Of a stretch of DNA of 64,000 bases, positions 7,379 through 16,968 are shown piece by piece. The position numbers and the translations under genes are program-made. Where the stretch lies: assembly GCF_001571385.1 (NCBI RefSeq), contig NZ_BCNW01000001.1:434001-498000 (forward strand), given 5' to 3'. Origin of the DNA: Methanofollis ethanolicus. Its GTDB lineage: Archaea > Halobacteriota > Methanomicrobia > Methanomicrobiales > Methanofollaceae. The notes under the pieces were generated by a model. It did not search any database. It was given only the letters and a program-made list of their open reading frames with translations, and was not told where the DNA came from. Numbering within the stretch: position 1 is the first letter of the stretch; each line of letters starts with the position of its first letter.

Positions 7379-8905
7379 TCACTCTTCCGGAACGCCTGAA
7401 ATCCTGCTCTCCAGATCATATGCTTCTCCCCTCTCTTTTTTCTCCTGTGACGTGAGTATCCTGGCGACAGGCGGCCGTATCATCGTCCGCAGCCCTCCTG
7501 CAGTCGAGAGGTTGCGCATCTCCCGCCGCACTTCTGCGAGGAGTTCGTGGATGACGATCCTCTCCTTCACCTCCCCTTCTTCATGGACGGCCGAGAGCCG
7601 GTGGAGGGAATACAGTCCGATGACGAAGGCGAAGAAGAAGAAGAAGTCCCAGTGCTGGAAGTCGAGGGTGTTCAGGACGATCGTGCCTGCCGGGTCTGTC
7701 CAGGTGAGGGTGAGGGAGGCCTCCCGTGCGGCGAAAAAATCGGCAAAGAGCCCGCCGACGATGGGGGCGATCCCCGCGGCAAGGTAGTTGGTGATGCTCG
7801 CGGCGGCGATGTACGAGGTGGCATGACCCTGGGGAGCGAGTTTGAGGCCGATGTAGTTGGTGGAGAGGGTGACCCCTGCCGTCGAGATGCCGGTGAGGAT
7901 GTGAATGATGATGAGGAGGGGGATGGTGAGGAAGTACGGCTCGGGGAGAGTGGTGAAGGTCCATGCCAGGATCGCGATGATGAAGATCGGGCCGCTGATC
8001 TGGAGGACGGACTTATGACTGAGGCGGTCGGCGGTATGCCCCCACACCTTGAACGAGGCGACCGAGGCGACCTGGCTGAGCACGGCGAGGGCGATCACCC
8101 ACCCGATGTTCATGCCAAGTCTCTGGAGCATATACACGGTGAAGAAGGGGGCGGCGAGGTTGATGGCGAAGTTCCAGGAGCCGAGGAAGGCGAGGAGGTT
8201 CCGGAAGTTCCTGTCGGAGGCCGGTTCCTTCAGGATCGTGCGGAGTTTCGGGGCCTCTTCCTCCCGGATCAGGGGTTCGGGCGTCCTGGAGAGGAGGTAG
8301 ACGCCGACCATCCCGGCGATGTAGCCGCCGAAGAAGAGGACGGAGTAGGCGGTGAGTTCCCCCCCGGCCTCTGTTTTCCAGAAGTCGATGAAGAAAGCGG
8401 CGGCCAGGGAAAGGATGATGGCGAGGATGGTGGAGAGGCGCATCCTCCTGGAGAAGAAGTCCCCGATCTCGGTCTGCGGCAGGAGGTCGTGGATCCATGA
8501 GTTCCATGCGCAGTGCGAGATCCCGGAGAGGATGGAGTAGCAGCACATCGCCCCGACGAGTGCCCAGATCGCTGCCGACGTCGGGACGACGAAGGGGATG
8601 GCGGCGATGACGACCCAGAATGATCGTGCCAGGAAAGAGGCCGTGACCGTGAGGCGCCGGCGGTTCTTGATCCGCGTCACCAGGTAGACCGACGGCATCT
8701 GGAAGAGTTCCGCGAGAGGCGGAATGGCGGCGAGAAGCCCGATGATCGTGTTCGATGCCCCGAGCTGGAGGGCGAAGGCGACGAGGAAGATCCCGCCGGT
8801 GAGGGTGACCATCGCCTGGGTGACCATCCCCTCCTGCAGGACGAGGCGGAGTCCGCGCCTCCGCTCGTCCATGCTCATGTTCTCGGTCGGGCTCAGATCT
8901 GACAT
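7379..8905 (-). CDS. MFS transporter
   Basis: 508 residues with about 12 membrane segments split into two six-helix halves by a cytoplasmic loop (SRTPEPLIREEEAPKLRTIL). The loop RIKNRRRL between helices 2 and 3 is the position of the MFS signature. A long polar C-terminal tail (about 430-508) follows the last helix. The start at 8905 is preceded by GGGGGAACGTGCGGGA, which gives a purine-rich ribosome-binding site. A minus-strand TATA box (CATATAAAT) lies near 8976-8984. Substrate not predictable; the family moves small solutes by proton or sodium coupling or uniport. It is a single-gene transcript as far as I can see. Confidence 0.88.
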   Translation of the reverse strand: MSDLSPTENMSMDERRRGLRLVLQEGMVTQAMVTLTGGIFLVAFALQLGASNTIIGLLAAIPPLAELFQMPSVYLVTRIKNRRRLTVTASFLARSFWVVIAAIPFVVPTSAAIWALVGAMCCYSILSGISHCAWNSWIHDLLPQTEIGDFFSRRMRLSTILAIILSLAAAFFIDFWKTEAGGELTAYSVLFFGGYIAGMVGVYLLSRTPEPLIREEEAPKLRTILKEPASDRNFRNLLAFLGSWNFAINLAAPFFTVYMLQRLGMNIGWVIALAVLSQVASVASFKVWGHTADRLSHKSVLQISGPIFIIAILAWTFTTLPEPYFLTIPLLIIIHILTGISTAGVTLSTNYIGLKLAPQGHATSYIAAASITNYLAAGIAPIVGGLFADFFAAREASLTLTWTDPAGTIVLNTLDFQHWDFFFFFAFVIGLYSLHRLSAVHEEGEVKERIVIHELLAEVRREMRNLSTAGGLRTMIRPPVARILTSQEKKERGEAYDLESRISGVPEE

Positions 8906-9242
8906 TCCCGCACGTTCCCCCTGTATACGTGAAGGGTCTGTACCGCGCTATGAAAGCGTTGTGAAGGGATCAGAATGATTTATATGTGAGGCGGCCTTGA
9001 TGATGTGCCGCTATTCTTAACAAAATTCTGGATTTCAAGGGATATCTGGCGAAGAAGATAGGTAAGATTCTCCTGGTGGCCAGAAATATGTCTCATTGGC
9101 AATATTTTGTGGTCTGAATCGTTGCGAGGCCCGAAGCCAGCATGAAAAACACGGAAACAGGCGTGCTCTGCCATACCTTCCTCATGTCCGGGATCGGCAC
9201 CCTCGCGGATCTGGACGATTTATCCGACGACCGGTGGGGGTC
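8906..9242. other. Intergenic region, promoter of the MFS gene
   Basis: These 337 bases hold the minus-strand promoter of the MFS transporter (TATA near 8976-8984) and, towards 9242, the downstream region of the DUF2115 gene. Two short open frames of 61-64 codons exist, but neither has a ribosome-binding site or protein-like composition. I see nothing else. Confidence 0.5.
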
Positions 9243-9818
9243 TCACACCCCCTCCATCTGCTTCGCCGGACAGACATTGCAGATGGAGAAGAGCACCGCC
9301 TCCTCCTTCTCCCGGATCGGACAGTAATAGTATTCCCCCTTTTTTTCGACGACAAAGCCGCCGGGGAAGGGTGTGCCGACAGGGTGCCCCGGCCCCCCCT
9401 CGACAAACATCGCAAAGCCCGCCATCAGGTAGTAGAAGAGTGTGTGGTGGGGATTTTTCAGGCCGAAGTCCGTATCCCCGTCGTCCAGACATCCCGGGAC
9501 GATGAGGATGACGAACGCGTCGAAACGGTCCCGCTCCTGTATCGGGCCGTCATCACGTGCAAAAGATCCTGAACGGTGGCCGAGCATCAGGCGGTGGTAG
9601 GCGCCGAAGAGTTGCGCCTCGAAGTACGGCCGCACGCGGGACCGGTATGGTTCGGGGAGGCGGTCAACCTCCCTCTTCACCCCCCCGCCGATCTGCTGGA
9701 GGTCGAAAAGGGTGTACCTCTCCGCCTCGGCGGCGATCGCCTCCGCAAGGTCGCCGCGGCTCCTGCACCGGGCAAGGCGGTCGGCAGCGGCATTGATGCG
9801 GTCGGTGGGGTCGGGCAT
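9243..9818 (-). CDS. DUF2115 (UPF0305) family protein
   Basis: 191 residues, soluble. The C-terminus contains the family hallmark CPIREKEEAVLFSICNVCPAKQ: three Cys residues (C-x(13)-C-x2-C, counting from CPIR) that could bind a metal. The family is found almost only in methanogens and has no established function. The gene begins 13 bases after the stop of the GT2 gene at 9832 and so is probably in the same transcript. Start and length agree with the family as I know it. Confidence 0.8.
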   Translation of the reverse strand: MPDPTDRINAAADRLARCRSRGDLAEAIAAEAERYTLFDLQQIGGGVKREVDRLPEPYRSRVRPYFEAQLFGAYHRLMLGHRSGSFARDDGPIQERDRFDAFVILIVPGCLDDGDTDFGLKNPHHTLFYYLMAGFAMFVEGGPGHPVGTPFPGGFVVEKKGEYYYCPIREKEEAVLFSICNVCPAKQMEGV

Positions 9819-9831
9819 GGAATTCTCGGGG

Positions 9832-10524
9832 TCATCCCCACCGGATCTTCATGAGGCTGACAAACATCTTCCACGAATACGACAATCTGAAAGTCGACCC
9901 TTCCGAGTGTTTCCAGGTGATCGGATACTCCCTCACCCGATACCCTTTCTGTTCCAGGCGCCACAGGATCTCGAGGTCGGTTTCAAAGCCCCTCCCCTCG
10001 AGGTCGTCGATGATATCCATGACCGCCTCCCTCGTGAACACCTTCGCGCCGCATTGCGTGTCCCTGAAGGGAAGGCCGAAGAGGATGCGCACGAAGACGA
10101 TATTAAATGCCCTGCTTGCGACCCTCCGCACCAGAGGTTGTTTGATGGTGATCTTTGATCCCTTCAGTCTCCGCGAACCGATCAACCCGTCTGCTCCGTC
10201 CAGGGCATCGAACATCCCCTTTATCTCGGCGGGTTCGGCCGACTCGTCGGCATCGGCAAAACCAATCTTCTGTCCGTGCGACGCCCTGAAGCCCTCGATG
10301 ATCGCACCTCCCTTTCCCAGGCGCTCCTGATATCGCAGGAGTCTGGTCATCGGATTCTCCTTCGAGACCTCATCGACGATATCCGCAGTGCGGTCGGCCC
10401 CGTCGCAGACGACGATGATCTCGTGCCCGGAAAAAGCCTGAATAAAAGTAGTGAGGACCGACCTGATCCTGGTCTCTTCGTTATATGCGGGTATGATCAC
10501 TGAATAAAGGTCTTTCTGCCCCAT
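9832..10524 (-). CDS. Family 2 glycosyltransferase (dolichyl-phosphate sugar synthase-like)
   Basis: About 230 residues, one GT-A domain. YSVIIPAYNEETRI opens the fold, VVCDGADRTADI is the nucleotide-binding strand, KGGAIIEGF and FADADESAEP (the DxD-type metal site) follow, and FRDTQCGAKVFTREA is the DPM1/ALG5 acceptor-loop signature. It should transfer a sugar from a nucleotide donor to a polyprenyl phosphate at the inner membrane face, feeding N-glycosylation. A longer reading from 10728 adds 68 residues encoded by the promoter region; GAGG five bases before the ATG at 10524 supports the shorter start. DUF2115 follows in the same transcript. Confidence 0.87.
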   Translation of the reverse strand: MGQKDLYSVIIPAYNEETRIRSVLTTFIQAFSGHEIIVVCDGADRTADIVDEVSKENPMTRLLRYQERLGKGGAIIEGFRASHGQKIGFADADESAEPAEIKGMFDALDGADGLIGSRRLKGSKITIKQPLVRRVASRAFNIVFVRILFGLPFRDTQCGAKVFTREAVMDIIDDLEGRGFETDLEILWRLEQKGYRVREYPITWKHSEGSTFRLSYSWKMFVSLMKIRWG

Positions 10525-10595
10525 GTATGCCTCAATCCGCCCTGTTTCGATGGTGAACGCGAGGACGATCCTTCCTGTCAGATCATCGGCGTAAC

Positions 10596-10736
10596 CATAT
10601 ATACGGTTTCGTACCGGACGAATTGGCACGGGTTTGAAAAACGGGATATTTTTCAGGGTAACCGACACCTGCCCGTCTTCACATCCCCTTCCGGGCACAC
10701 CTGTTCCCGGGCATGTCCCCGGCGACACTATATATG
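10596..10736. promoter_or_regulatory. Divergent promoters of two GT2 genes
   Basis: A minus-strand TATA box at 10596-10604 (GTATATATG on that strand) should start a transcript near 10570 for the GT2 gene at 9832-10524, giving a leader of about 50 nt. A plus-strand TATA box at 10728-10736 (CTATATATG) predicts a start near 10758, only about eight bases before the ATG at 10766, so the second GT2 mRNA would be almost leaderless. Confidence 0.6.
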
Positions 10737-10765
10737 TGTTGTATTATTATTGGTCTCGCATACCT

Positions 10766-11908
10766 ATGGGCAGATCTCCTCCAGCGCTTTCTGTGGTCCT
10801 TCCGTCCCTGAACGAAGAAGAGACCATCGCCGACTGCATCACAAAGATCAGGCAGGTCTTTGCAGACCTCGGTATCGAGGGGGAGATCATCATCGCCGAT
10901 TCGTCCCGGGACCGGACCCCCGAGATTGCGGCCTCTCTCGGGGCCATCGTCGTCAGGCCCGAGAAGATGGGCTATGGCAACGCGTATCTTGCCGGTCTCG
11001 CACGGGCACGCGGGACGTACGTCGTCATCGGGGACGCCGACAACACCTACGACTTTCTTGAGATCCCGCAACTACTGGTGCCGCTGGATGCCGGGGCCGA
11101 CATGGTGCTCGGCTCGCGTCTCCGGGGGACGATCCTCCCGGGCGCCATGCCCGCCCTCCACCGCCATGTCGGCAACCCCGTCCTGACCTGGCTCCTGAAC
11201 CGGGTCTTCCACACCCACATCTCAGACTCCCATACGGGCTTTCGTGCGATCCGGCGGGACGCCCTGGAGTGCCTCCACCTGAAGACCGGGGGGATGGAGT
11301 TCGCATCCGAGATGATCATCGAGGCGGCGATCGCCGGACTCCGCATCGAAGAGGTGCCGATCACCTACCACCCCCGCCTCACCCCCTCGAAACTCCAGAG
11401 TTTCTCCGACGGCTGGCGGCATGTCAGGTTCATGCTCCTCTACCGGCCCGTGCCGTTCCTCGCGGTCCCGGGCCTCTTCTTCGCCTTTTTCGGCCTCTCG
11501 CTGATGCTTCTCTTCCTTGTGCGGGGCGATGTCGAGACCTACCGCTTCCACTCCTTCATCCTTGCGTCCCTGGCCTTCATCGGCGGGCTGGAGGGCATGC
11601 TGATGGGGCTCATCATCAGGGTCTTCTCCACTGTCCACGGCTATGGGCGGCAGAGTGCGGCCATATCGAGGCTGCTGAACTACAATATCCTGGAGTGGGG
11701 GATCGCCGGCGGCGGTCTCATGATGACGGCCGGCGTCATCGTCGGCCTCGGCATCGTCTACCAGTGGGCCGCCGCGGGCTTCGGTTCCCTCTTCCAGATC
11801 GCGAATGCAGTCTGGGCCCTCGCCCTCTTCCTCGCCGGGATCCAGGTTCTCTTTGCGGCTGTCTTCGTCAGCATGATGCTCCTCAAGGCTGATCAAAAAG
11901 AGGATTGA
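10766..11908 (+). CDS. Membrane-anchored family 2 glycosyltransferase (DPM1-like with TM domain)
   Basis: 380 residues. GT-A domain at 1-225: LSVVLPSLNEEETI, ADSSRDRTPEI, KMGYGNAYLAGL, the metal site IGDADNTYDF, and SDSHTGFRAIRRDAL, the DPM1 family loop. Residues about 230-375 contain four membrane helices in two hairpins. This architecture is that of archaeal polyprenyl-phosphate hexose synthases that feed the oligosaccharyltransferase. I chose 10766 because the TATA box at 10728-10736 excludes earlier in-frame starts. The gene converges on aglB, whose stop is 10 bases away. Confidence 0.88.
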   Translation: MGRSPPALSVVLPSLNEEETIADCITKIRQVFADLGIEGEIIIADSSRDRTPEIAASLGAIVVRPEKMGYGNAYLAGLARARGTYVVIGDADNTYDFLEIPQLLVPLDAGADMVLGSRLRGTILPGAMPALHRHVGNPVLTWLLNRVFHTHISDSHTGFRAIRRDALECLHLKTGGMEFASEMIIEAAIAGLRIEEVPITYHPRLTPSKLQSFSDGWRHVRFMLLYRPVPFLAVPGLFFAFFGLSLMLLFLVRGDVETYRFHSFILASLAFIGGLEGMLMGLIIRVFSTVHGYGRQSAAISRLLNYNILEWGIAGGGLMMTAGVIVGLGIVYQWAAAGFGSLFQIANAVWALALFLAGIQVLFAAVFVSMMLLKADQKED

Positions 11909-11917
11909 TAGGGGATT

Positions 11918-14446
11918 TTACCCGGAGAGGACAGCCTCGTCCGTCGCCGTGAAGGTGGTGTCTGTTCCGGCGATCCTGTACGGCCCCGTCGCCCTGACGC
12001 CGCCGTTCTCGCTTTCGGTGGCATACGGCAGGACAAATGTCCCGTTCATGCTCTGCTGCCTGTAGGTGAATGCACGGCCGCTGTTTGTGACAAGGGGCAG
12101 CTCGACGACACCCTCTCCTTTCACGACTGCACCCGGCACATGCTCGAAGACCTTGATGCTCGTCGCCACATCTGCCGACGACTCATAGATCAACCGGTAG
12201 TGTCCGAGGGCCGGGACCGTGTCGAGGGGCAGGGTCGGGCTGTCGCTGAGCACGACGGCGCCCTGTCCCGCCGGTGCGCTGAGGGTATACACCTCGGCCT
12301 TCTCCCTGATCTCGTCCAGCGGCCCGCGGAACACCTGCCTGATCTGGGGGTACCCCCGCGTGGCGAGCGTGATGTTGTCATATGCGATGCAATAGGCGTC
12401 TGACGGTTCTGTCATCGACCCGTCCAGTATCTGCAACCTGATCGCCATCGTGTGATAGTAGGGAGCGTCATAGACCCACGCTATCTTCTGTCCTTCTGTC
12501 CGGGCGGCGTTCGGCGGCAGGAAACCGCGCGCGTACGGGCGCATCCCTGCTCCGGGATTTATCCAGGACGCGATGGTGGCGAACTTTCCTGTCATGGTCC
12601 TGCCGTCGGTGATGATATAGCGCGACCCCGCCACCCCGACCGCGTCCTCGGCCTCGTCCTCGGTCGTCGCCATGAAGAAGGTGGCCGCGCCGCCCGGGCC
12701 GATGACATTGTCCTGGAAGGGGTTGGTGTTGGGGATACGCCCCGCAAGATACGTGATCCAGTGGCCGAAGTCCCACCATGCCATGACCCCGTAGGCCTGC
12801 TCAGGATACTGGAAGGTCTCCTTCTCATAGACCCCGAGGACGTTCACGCCCGGGTCGGGTGTGTGTGTGCCCAGCCACGTCAGGGTCTCCTGCCACTCGT
12901 TCGAGACGATGGCGGTGCTCTCTGCATGGCTCCCGAGGGTGATGTCGTTGCCGGCAGAGGTGACGACGAAGGCGGCGGCAAGGACGATGACCACGATGAA
13001 TGCCGCCATCTTTCCCGGATGGGTTTTTTTTGCGGGCACTTTCTTTTTTGATCCCTTCTTTAAGGGTTCCGTTCTCTTTTTCCCCCCCCCGAATCCGCGG
13101 AGGTAGCCGACCGTCTCCCGCCCGCCGTACTCAACGGCGGCGGCGATGACGAGTGCCGCAAGGAGGGCGGCGACGGCCGAGAGGTAGTACTCGTACCTGA
13201 TATGCTGGACCGCGGCCACCAGGATGAGGGCCGACCAGACCAGGACGAAGAGGGACTCCGGCCTTGTGCTCTTGAGTGTGCGGTACCCGAGGACCCCGAG
13301 GCCGCCGACGAGGAGGATGAGGCCATAGTTCAGGCTCGTCCATGCGAGTGCCGCGTTCCAGGGCTCCATCTCCCTGATGAGCGAGGTCTCGTGGACTGTC
13401 CCGAAGAAGGTCGTCAGGTTCTGCCAGAACATCCCGGACAGTACAGGGTTGACGACGCCGAGGAGAACAATCGACCCGATCCCGAGTGCACCGATCGCCG
13501 CGGGATACTCCCACGTCTTCCCGGTGAGCACGCGGGAAAGGGCGTACAGGGCCGCGGTCGCCGCGATCAGCATCAGGTAGGCGATGGGGTGGGCGACCGA
13601 GTAGGTCGTGAAGGAGAGGACGTTTGTCTTGACCCCGAAGAGCAGCATATACAGGGCCGGGATGCCGAAGGCGACACCGTTGACGAGCAGGAGGTACTCG
13701 CCGTGCCGTCCCTCTCCGTGCTCCCGCACGAACTGGAGGACGGTGAATGCCCCGGCAATGAGGGCGAAGAGGACCATCGTGGGGGCGTTCAGCAGGCCGA
13801 GGAGATATGCCACGCCTGCCGCCGCCGAGAGAAGGAATGCGTTCCTGAGGACTGCGCTGTCAGGAGACGGGAAGGAGAGCCCTGAGGCGTACCCCAGCGC
13901 CGTGATAGAGCAGAGACAGAAGAGCGTGCTGAAGAGCACCTCGCTCACGTGGTGGTCGACGAAACCGAAGACCGAACGGTAGTAGAATGCCAGGGATACG
14001 AAGGGGATCAGACCTGCAGCGATGATCCCGGTCTTCCAGGACTCTAACTGCCGCCCGAGGAGGTATATCACCGGCACCATCGCCGCCCCGAGGAGGGGCG
14101 GGACCCATGCGGCTACATAGATGAAGTCCGGCCGTGCCGTCGCCCCGGTGAGGACGCACGCGGTTGCGGCGATGAAGGGGAAGAGCGGGCCCCAGCCGAT
14201 CTCTTTGCCCGTGGGGTAGGCGGTCATCGGGTCGAACCAGGAGTACAGGGGATAATGGGCGGCCATTGCCTCGATCTGCCTGAGCGTGTACCAGGTGTCC
14301 GAACCGATGACGACGGTCACGCCGTCCCTGACGAGGTACGCCGCGGGCAGACTTCGTAGCCAGAGTGCGACGAGCATGAAGACGAAAAGGAGGATGATAA
14401 GAATCGTCTGTTTCTTGCGGGAACCCCCCCCGATATTCTGGGACAT
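11918..14446 (-). CDS. aglB: Archaeal oligosaccharyltransferase STT3/AglB
   Basis: 842 residues. The N-terminal ~480 residues are a polytopic membrane domain with about 13 helices; early in it, GSDTWYTLRQIEA carries the acidic loop motif used for metal and lipid-linked donor. The extracellular C-terminal half has the hallmark WWDFGHW (about residue 555) and a DK/MI-type motif D-x3-M-x2-K-x3-I in DGRTMTGKFATI. The enzyme transfers a lipid-linked oligosaccharide to Asn in N-x-S/T sequons of S-layer and other surface proteins. A Lys-rich patch (KKRTEPLKKGSKKKVPAKK, about 455-475) separates the membrane domain from a further helix. Its place beside two GT2 enzymes and a glycan cluster fits. Confidence 0.95.
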   Translation of the reverse strand: MSQNIGGGSRKKQTILIILLFVFMLVALWLRSLPAAYLVRDGVTVVIGSDTWYTLRQIEAMAAHYPLYSWFDPMTAYPTGKEIGWGPLFPFIAATACVLTGATARPDFIYVAAWVPPLLGAAMVPVIYLLGRQLESWKTGIIAAGLIPFVSLAFYYRSVFGFVDHHVSEVLFSTLFCLCSITALGYASGLSFPSPDSAVLRNAFLLSAAAGVAYLLGLLNAPTMVLFALIAGAFTVLQFVREHGEGRHGEYLLLVNGVAFGIPALYMLLFGVKTNVLSFTTYSVAHPIAYLMLIAATAALYALSRVLTGKTWEYPAAIGALGIGSIVLLGVVNPVLSGMFWQNLTTFFGTVHETSLIREMEPWNAALAWTSLNYGLILLVGGLGVLGYRTLKSTRPESLFVLVWSALILVAAVQHIRYEYYLSAVAALLAALVIAAAVEYGGRETVGYLRGFGGGKKRTEPLKKGSKKKVPAKKTHPGKMAAFIVVIVLAAAFVVTSAGNDITLGSHAESTAIVSNEWQETLTWLGTHTPDPGVNVLGVYEKETFQYPEQAYGVMAWWDFGHWITYLAGRIPNTNPFQDNVIGPGGAATFFMATTEDEAEDAVGVAGSRYIITDGRTMTGKFATIASWINPGAGMRPYARGFLPPNAARTEGQKIAWVYDAPYYHTMAIRLQILDGSMTEPSDAYCIAYDNITLATRGYPQIRQVFRGPLDEIREKAEVYTLSAPAGQGAVVLSDSPTLPLDTVPALGHYRLIYESSADVATSIKVFEHVPGAVVKGEGVVELPLVTNSGRAFTYRQQSMNGTFVLPYATESENGGVRATGPYRIAGTDTTFTATDEAVLSG

Positions 14447-14467
14447 CGCTGGATGATTCTCTCTTTC

Positions 14468-14475
14468 CTATATAG
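14468..14475. promoter_or_regulatory. Palindromic TATA box shared by aglB and the divergent GT4 gene
   Basis: CTATATAG is its own reverse complement, so it can serve as the TATA box in both directions. On the minus strand its centre is 25 bases from the aglB start codon, which predicts a leaderless or nearly leaderless aglB mRNA. On the plus strand it would start transcription near 14498, giving the GT4 gene a leader of about 80 nt. No other TATA-like sequence of comparable quality is seen in the 135-bp spacer. Confidence 0.5.
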
Positions 14476-14581
14476 CAATTCCCTCCCGACCCCCAGCCGT
14501 GCGGGATATGTTTTCCTCCCGGCGAATACCTTTTCATCTCCCGGGGCATGCATGGTCCGGAGGGACGTGATCCTTCAGCCC

Positions 14582-15703
14582 ATGAAGATCGCCTATGTCT
14601 ATGATGCCGTCTACCCGTACGTGATGGGGGGCGTCGAAAAGCGGATCAGGGAGGTCTCCACCCGGCTTGCGGCGCGGGGCCACGAGGTCCACCTCTATGG
14701 CATGACGTTCTGGGACGGCCCCGACACGATCGAGGAGGACGGCGTGGTGCTCCACGGCGTCTGTGCGCCTCTGCCGTTCTATGCAGGCGGGAGGAGATCT
14801 GTTGCGCAGGCCCTCCGCTTCGGGCAGGCGGTCCTCGGCCCCCTCCGCGCCTCTGGAGCCGATCTCATCGACTGCCAGAACTTTCCGTACTTCTCCTGCA
14901 TCTCGGCGCGGGCGGCGGCCTCTGCCGGGAAGGTCCCCCTGGTCATCACCTGGCACGAAGTCTGGGGCGAGTACTGGCAGGAGTACCTCGGCCGGAAGGG
15001 CGTCGCCGGAAGGGCGGTCGAGAGGTTTGTTGCAACTCTGCCCGACCGCCACATCGCGGTCTCTCCCTCCACGGCGTCGGCCCTCGCAGGCCTCGGGGTC
15101 AGGGAGGGGGTCGAGGTCGTCCCGAACGGCATCGACCTCGCCCGCATCGCGGCGGTGCCGCCAGCGGCCGAGAGCACCGATGTCATCTTCGTCGGGAGAC
15201 TGATCCGGGAGAAGCATGCCGACCTCCTCGTCGAGGCCCTGGCCCGGGTCAGGGAGGAGGTCCCCGACCTCAGGGCCGTTATCGTCGGTGACGGTCCGGA
15301 GAGGGCGAGCGTGGAGCGACGGGTGCACGACCTCGGGCTTGGCGGTTCGGTATTCTTCACCGGTTTTCTCCCCGACGACACGTCTGTCATCGCCGCGATG
15401 AAGGCCTCGAAGGTCTTTGTCCTCCCCTCGACGCGGGAGGGCTTCGGGATCGCGGCCCTGGAGGCGATGGCCTGCGGCCTCCCTGTGGTGACGGCGGACC
15501 ACCCCGGCAATGCCGTGCGGGACCTGGTGGAAGAGGGGGTGAACGGTTTTGTCTGTGGCCTCTCGGCCGAAGAGATCGCGGCGCGAGTGCTTTTTATCCT
15601 GCAGGGCTGGGTTGATCTTAAAAAAAGCTCGCAGAACGAGGCAGGACGATATGCCTGGGACGCCATAGTGTGTCATCTCGAATCTCTGTATAAAAATATA
15701 TAG
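14582..15703 (+). CDS. Family 4 glycosyltransferase
   Basis: About 373 residues, GT-B fold. The N-terminal domain begins MKIAYVYDAVYPYVMGGVEKR with the Gly-rich acceptor loop; the C-terminal domain has VIFVGRLIREKHADLLVEAL, VIVGDGPER and PSTREGFGIAALEAMACGLPVV, where the E-x7-E motif binds the donor nucleotide-sugar. It acts in the cytoplasm or at the inner membrane face, adding a sugar to a lipid-linked glycan with retention of configuration. An in-frame GTG at 14567 with GGAGGG just before it is an alternative start, as is the ATG at 14552. It is divergent from aglB and precedes the dehydratase gene by 35 bases. Confidence 0.9.
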   Translation: MKIAYVYDAVYPYVMGGVEKRIREVSTRLAARGHEVHLYGMTFWDGPDTIEEDGVVLHGVCAPLPFYAGGRRSVAQALRFGQAVLGPLRASGADLIDCQNFPYFSCISARAAASAGKVPLVITWHEVWGEYWQEYLGRKGVAGRAVERFVATLPDRHIAVSPSTASALAGLGVREGVEVVPNGIDLARIAAVPPAAESTDVIFVGRLIREKHADLLVEALARVREEVPDLRAVIVGDGPERASVERRVHDLGLGGSVFFTGFLPDDTSVIAAMKASKVFVLPSTREGFGIAALEAMACGLPVVTADHPGNAVRDLVEEGVNGFVCGLSAEEIAARVLFILQGWVDLKKSSQNEAGRYAWDAIVCHLESLYKNI

Positions 15704-15738
15704 ATACACGGTGTGCATGGAGTGCAGGTCGGGGTTCA

Positions 15739-16968
15739 ATGAAGTGGAATGAAAAGAATGTCCTTATCACCGGTATCAGCGGGTTTGCCGGTTCGTATCT
15801 TGCACGGCACCTGCTGGACGAGGGTGCGAATGTCTATGGCCTGATCCGCCGGCGGGCAGACGGATCGGTCCCGAAGAATATCGCCGAGAAAGATATAGAT
15901 GGCGGGATACGTTTTATTGAAGGGAACCTCGAAGATATCTCCGGCCTTGCCACCGCCCTCGATGTGGCCGAGCCCGATGTGGTCTTCCACCTTGGCGCTC
16001 AGTCCTATGTCCCGCGTTCGTTCACCCACCCGGTCGAGACGGCGCAGATCAACTCGATCGGCACCAATAACCTTCTCGAAGCCATCCGGAAGAAGGACTG
16101 CGACCCGACCATTGTTTTTGCCGGGTCTTCAGAGGAATACGGGCTGGTCTTCAGTTCAAAGGAGCAGTATGCACGGGCACAGGAGACGTACGGTGCGATC
16201 TTCCCGCAGCCGACTGTCCTTCCCGAGGTGCCCATCAAGGAGACGAACCCGCTCAGGCCGATGTCGCCCTATGCGGTGAGCAAGGTCTATGGCGACCACC
16301 TGATGCGGAACTACTTCTACACCTACGGCACGAAGGCCATCGTCTCCCGTGCCTTCAACCACGAGGGTGCCGGTCGGGGGATCATGTTCGTCACCTCGGT
16401 CGTCACGAACCAGGTGGCGAAGCTCGTTGCCGGCGAGATCGATCAGGTCACCATCGGCAATGTGAACGCCTTCAGGGACTGGTCGCATGTCCGCGACGTC
16501 ATCAACGGTTACTGTCTCCTTGCCGGGAAAGGGAAACCGGGAGAGGTCTACAACCAGGGTTCGATGCGCACGACCTCGGTCCTCTCCTATATCCTCCTCA
16601 GCCTTGAGACGGCAGGGATGCCGGTGGACAGGATCGAGACATTCGGGGGCGAGAAGGCCGTGGACAACCCGACCGGAGAGGACACGGCGAAGATGTTTGG
16701 CGTCCGCTTTGACAAGACAAATGTCGACCGCATGCTCCTCGAAGGATCGATCGACTATACGCTTGCCGACCAGGGGATCACCGCGGTCTGCGGCGACAGG
16801 AAGGTCGGGATCTCCTTTGACGAGACGCGGTTCAGGCCTGCCGAGGTCCCGATCCTGATGGCCGACACCACGAAACTGCAGAAACTCGGCTTTGTCTCGA
16901 CGTACAGTGTTGGAGATATCGTCAGGGACCAGCTCAACTACTTCATGGACGAGAAGAAGCGGGCATGA
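15739..16968 (+). CDS. GDP-mannose 4,6-dehydratase-like NAD-dependent SDR enzyme
   Basis: 409 residues, extended short-chain dehydrogenase fold. [15 protein letters not shown] is the NAD(P)-binding GxxGxx[10 protein letters not shown] carries the catalytic Ser/Thr strand with the Glu typical of dehydratases; YAVSK is the catalytic Tyr-x3-Lys; [12 protein letters not shown] is the GMD nucleotide-binding segment. The family converts GDP-mannose to GDP-4-keto-6-deoxymannose, the precursor of deoxyhexoses such as rhamnose or fucose. Members of this clade may use another NDP-sugar, so I leave the symbol blank. It heads a tightly packed run of five genes (dehydratase, GT4, permease, ATPase, methyltransferase) with 1-14 base overlaps. 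Confidence 0.85.
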   Translation: MKWNEKNVLITGISGFAGSYLARHLLDEGANVYGLIRRRADGSVPKNIAEKDIDGGIRFIEGNLEDISGLATALDVAEPDVVFHLGAQSYVPRSFTHPVETAQINSIGTNNLLEAIRKKDCDPTIVFAGSSEEYGLVFSSKEQYARAQETYGAIFPQPTVLPEVPIKETNPLRPMSPYAVSKVYGDHLMRNYFYTYGTKAIVSRAFNHEGAGRGIMFVTSVVTNQVAKLVAGEIDQVTIGNVNAFRDWSHVRDVINGYCLLAGKGKPGEVYNQGSMRTTSVLSYILLSLETAGMPVDRIETFGGEKAVDNPTGEDTAKMFGVRFDKTNVDRMLLEGSIDYTLADQGITAVCGDRKVGISFDETRFRPAEVPILMADTTKLQKLGFVSTYSVGDIVRDQLNYFMDEKKRA

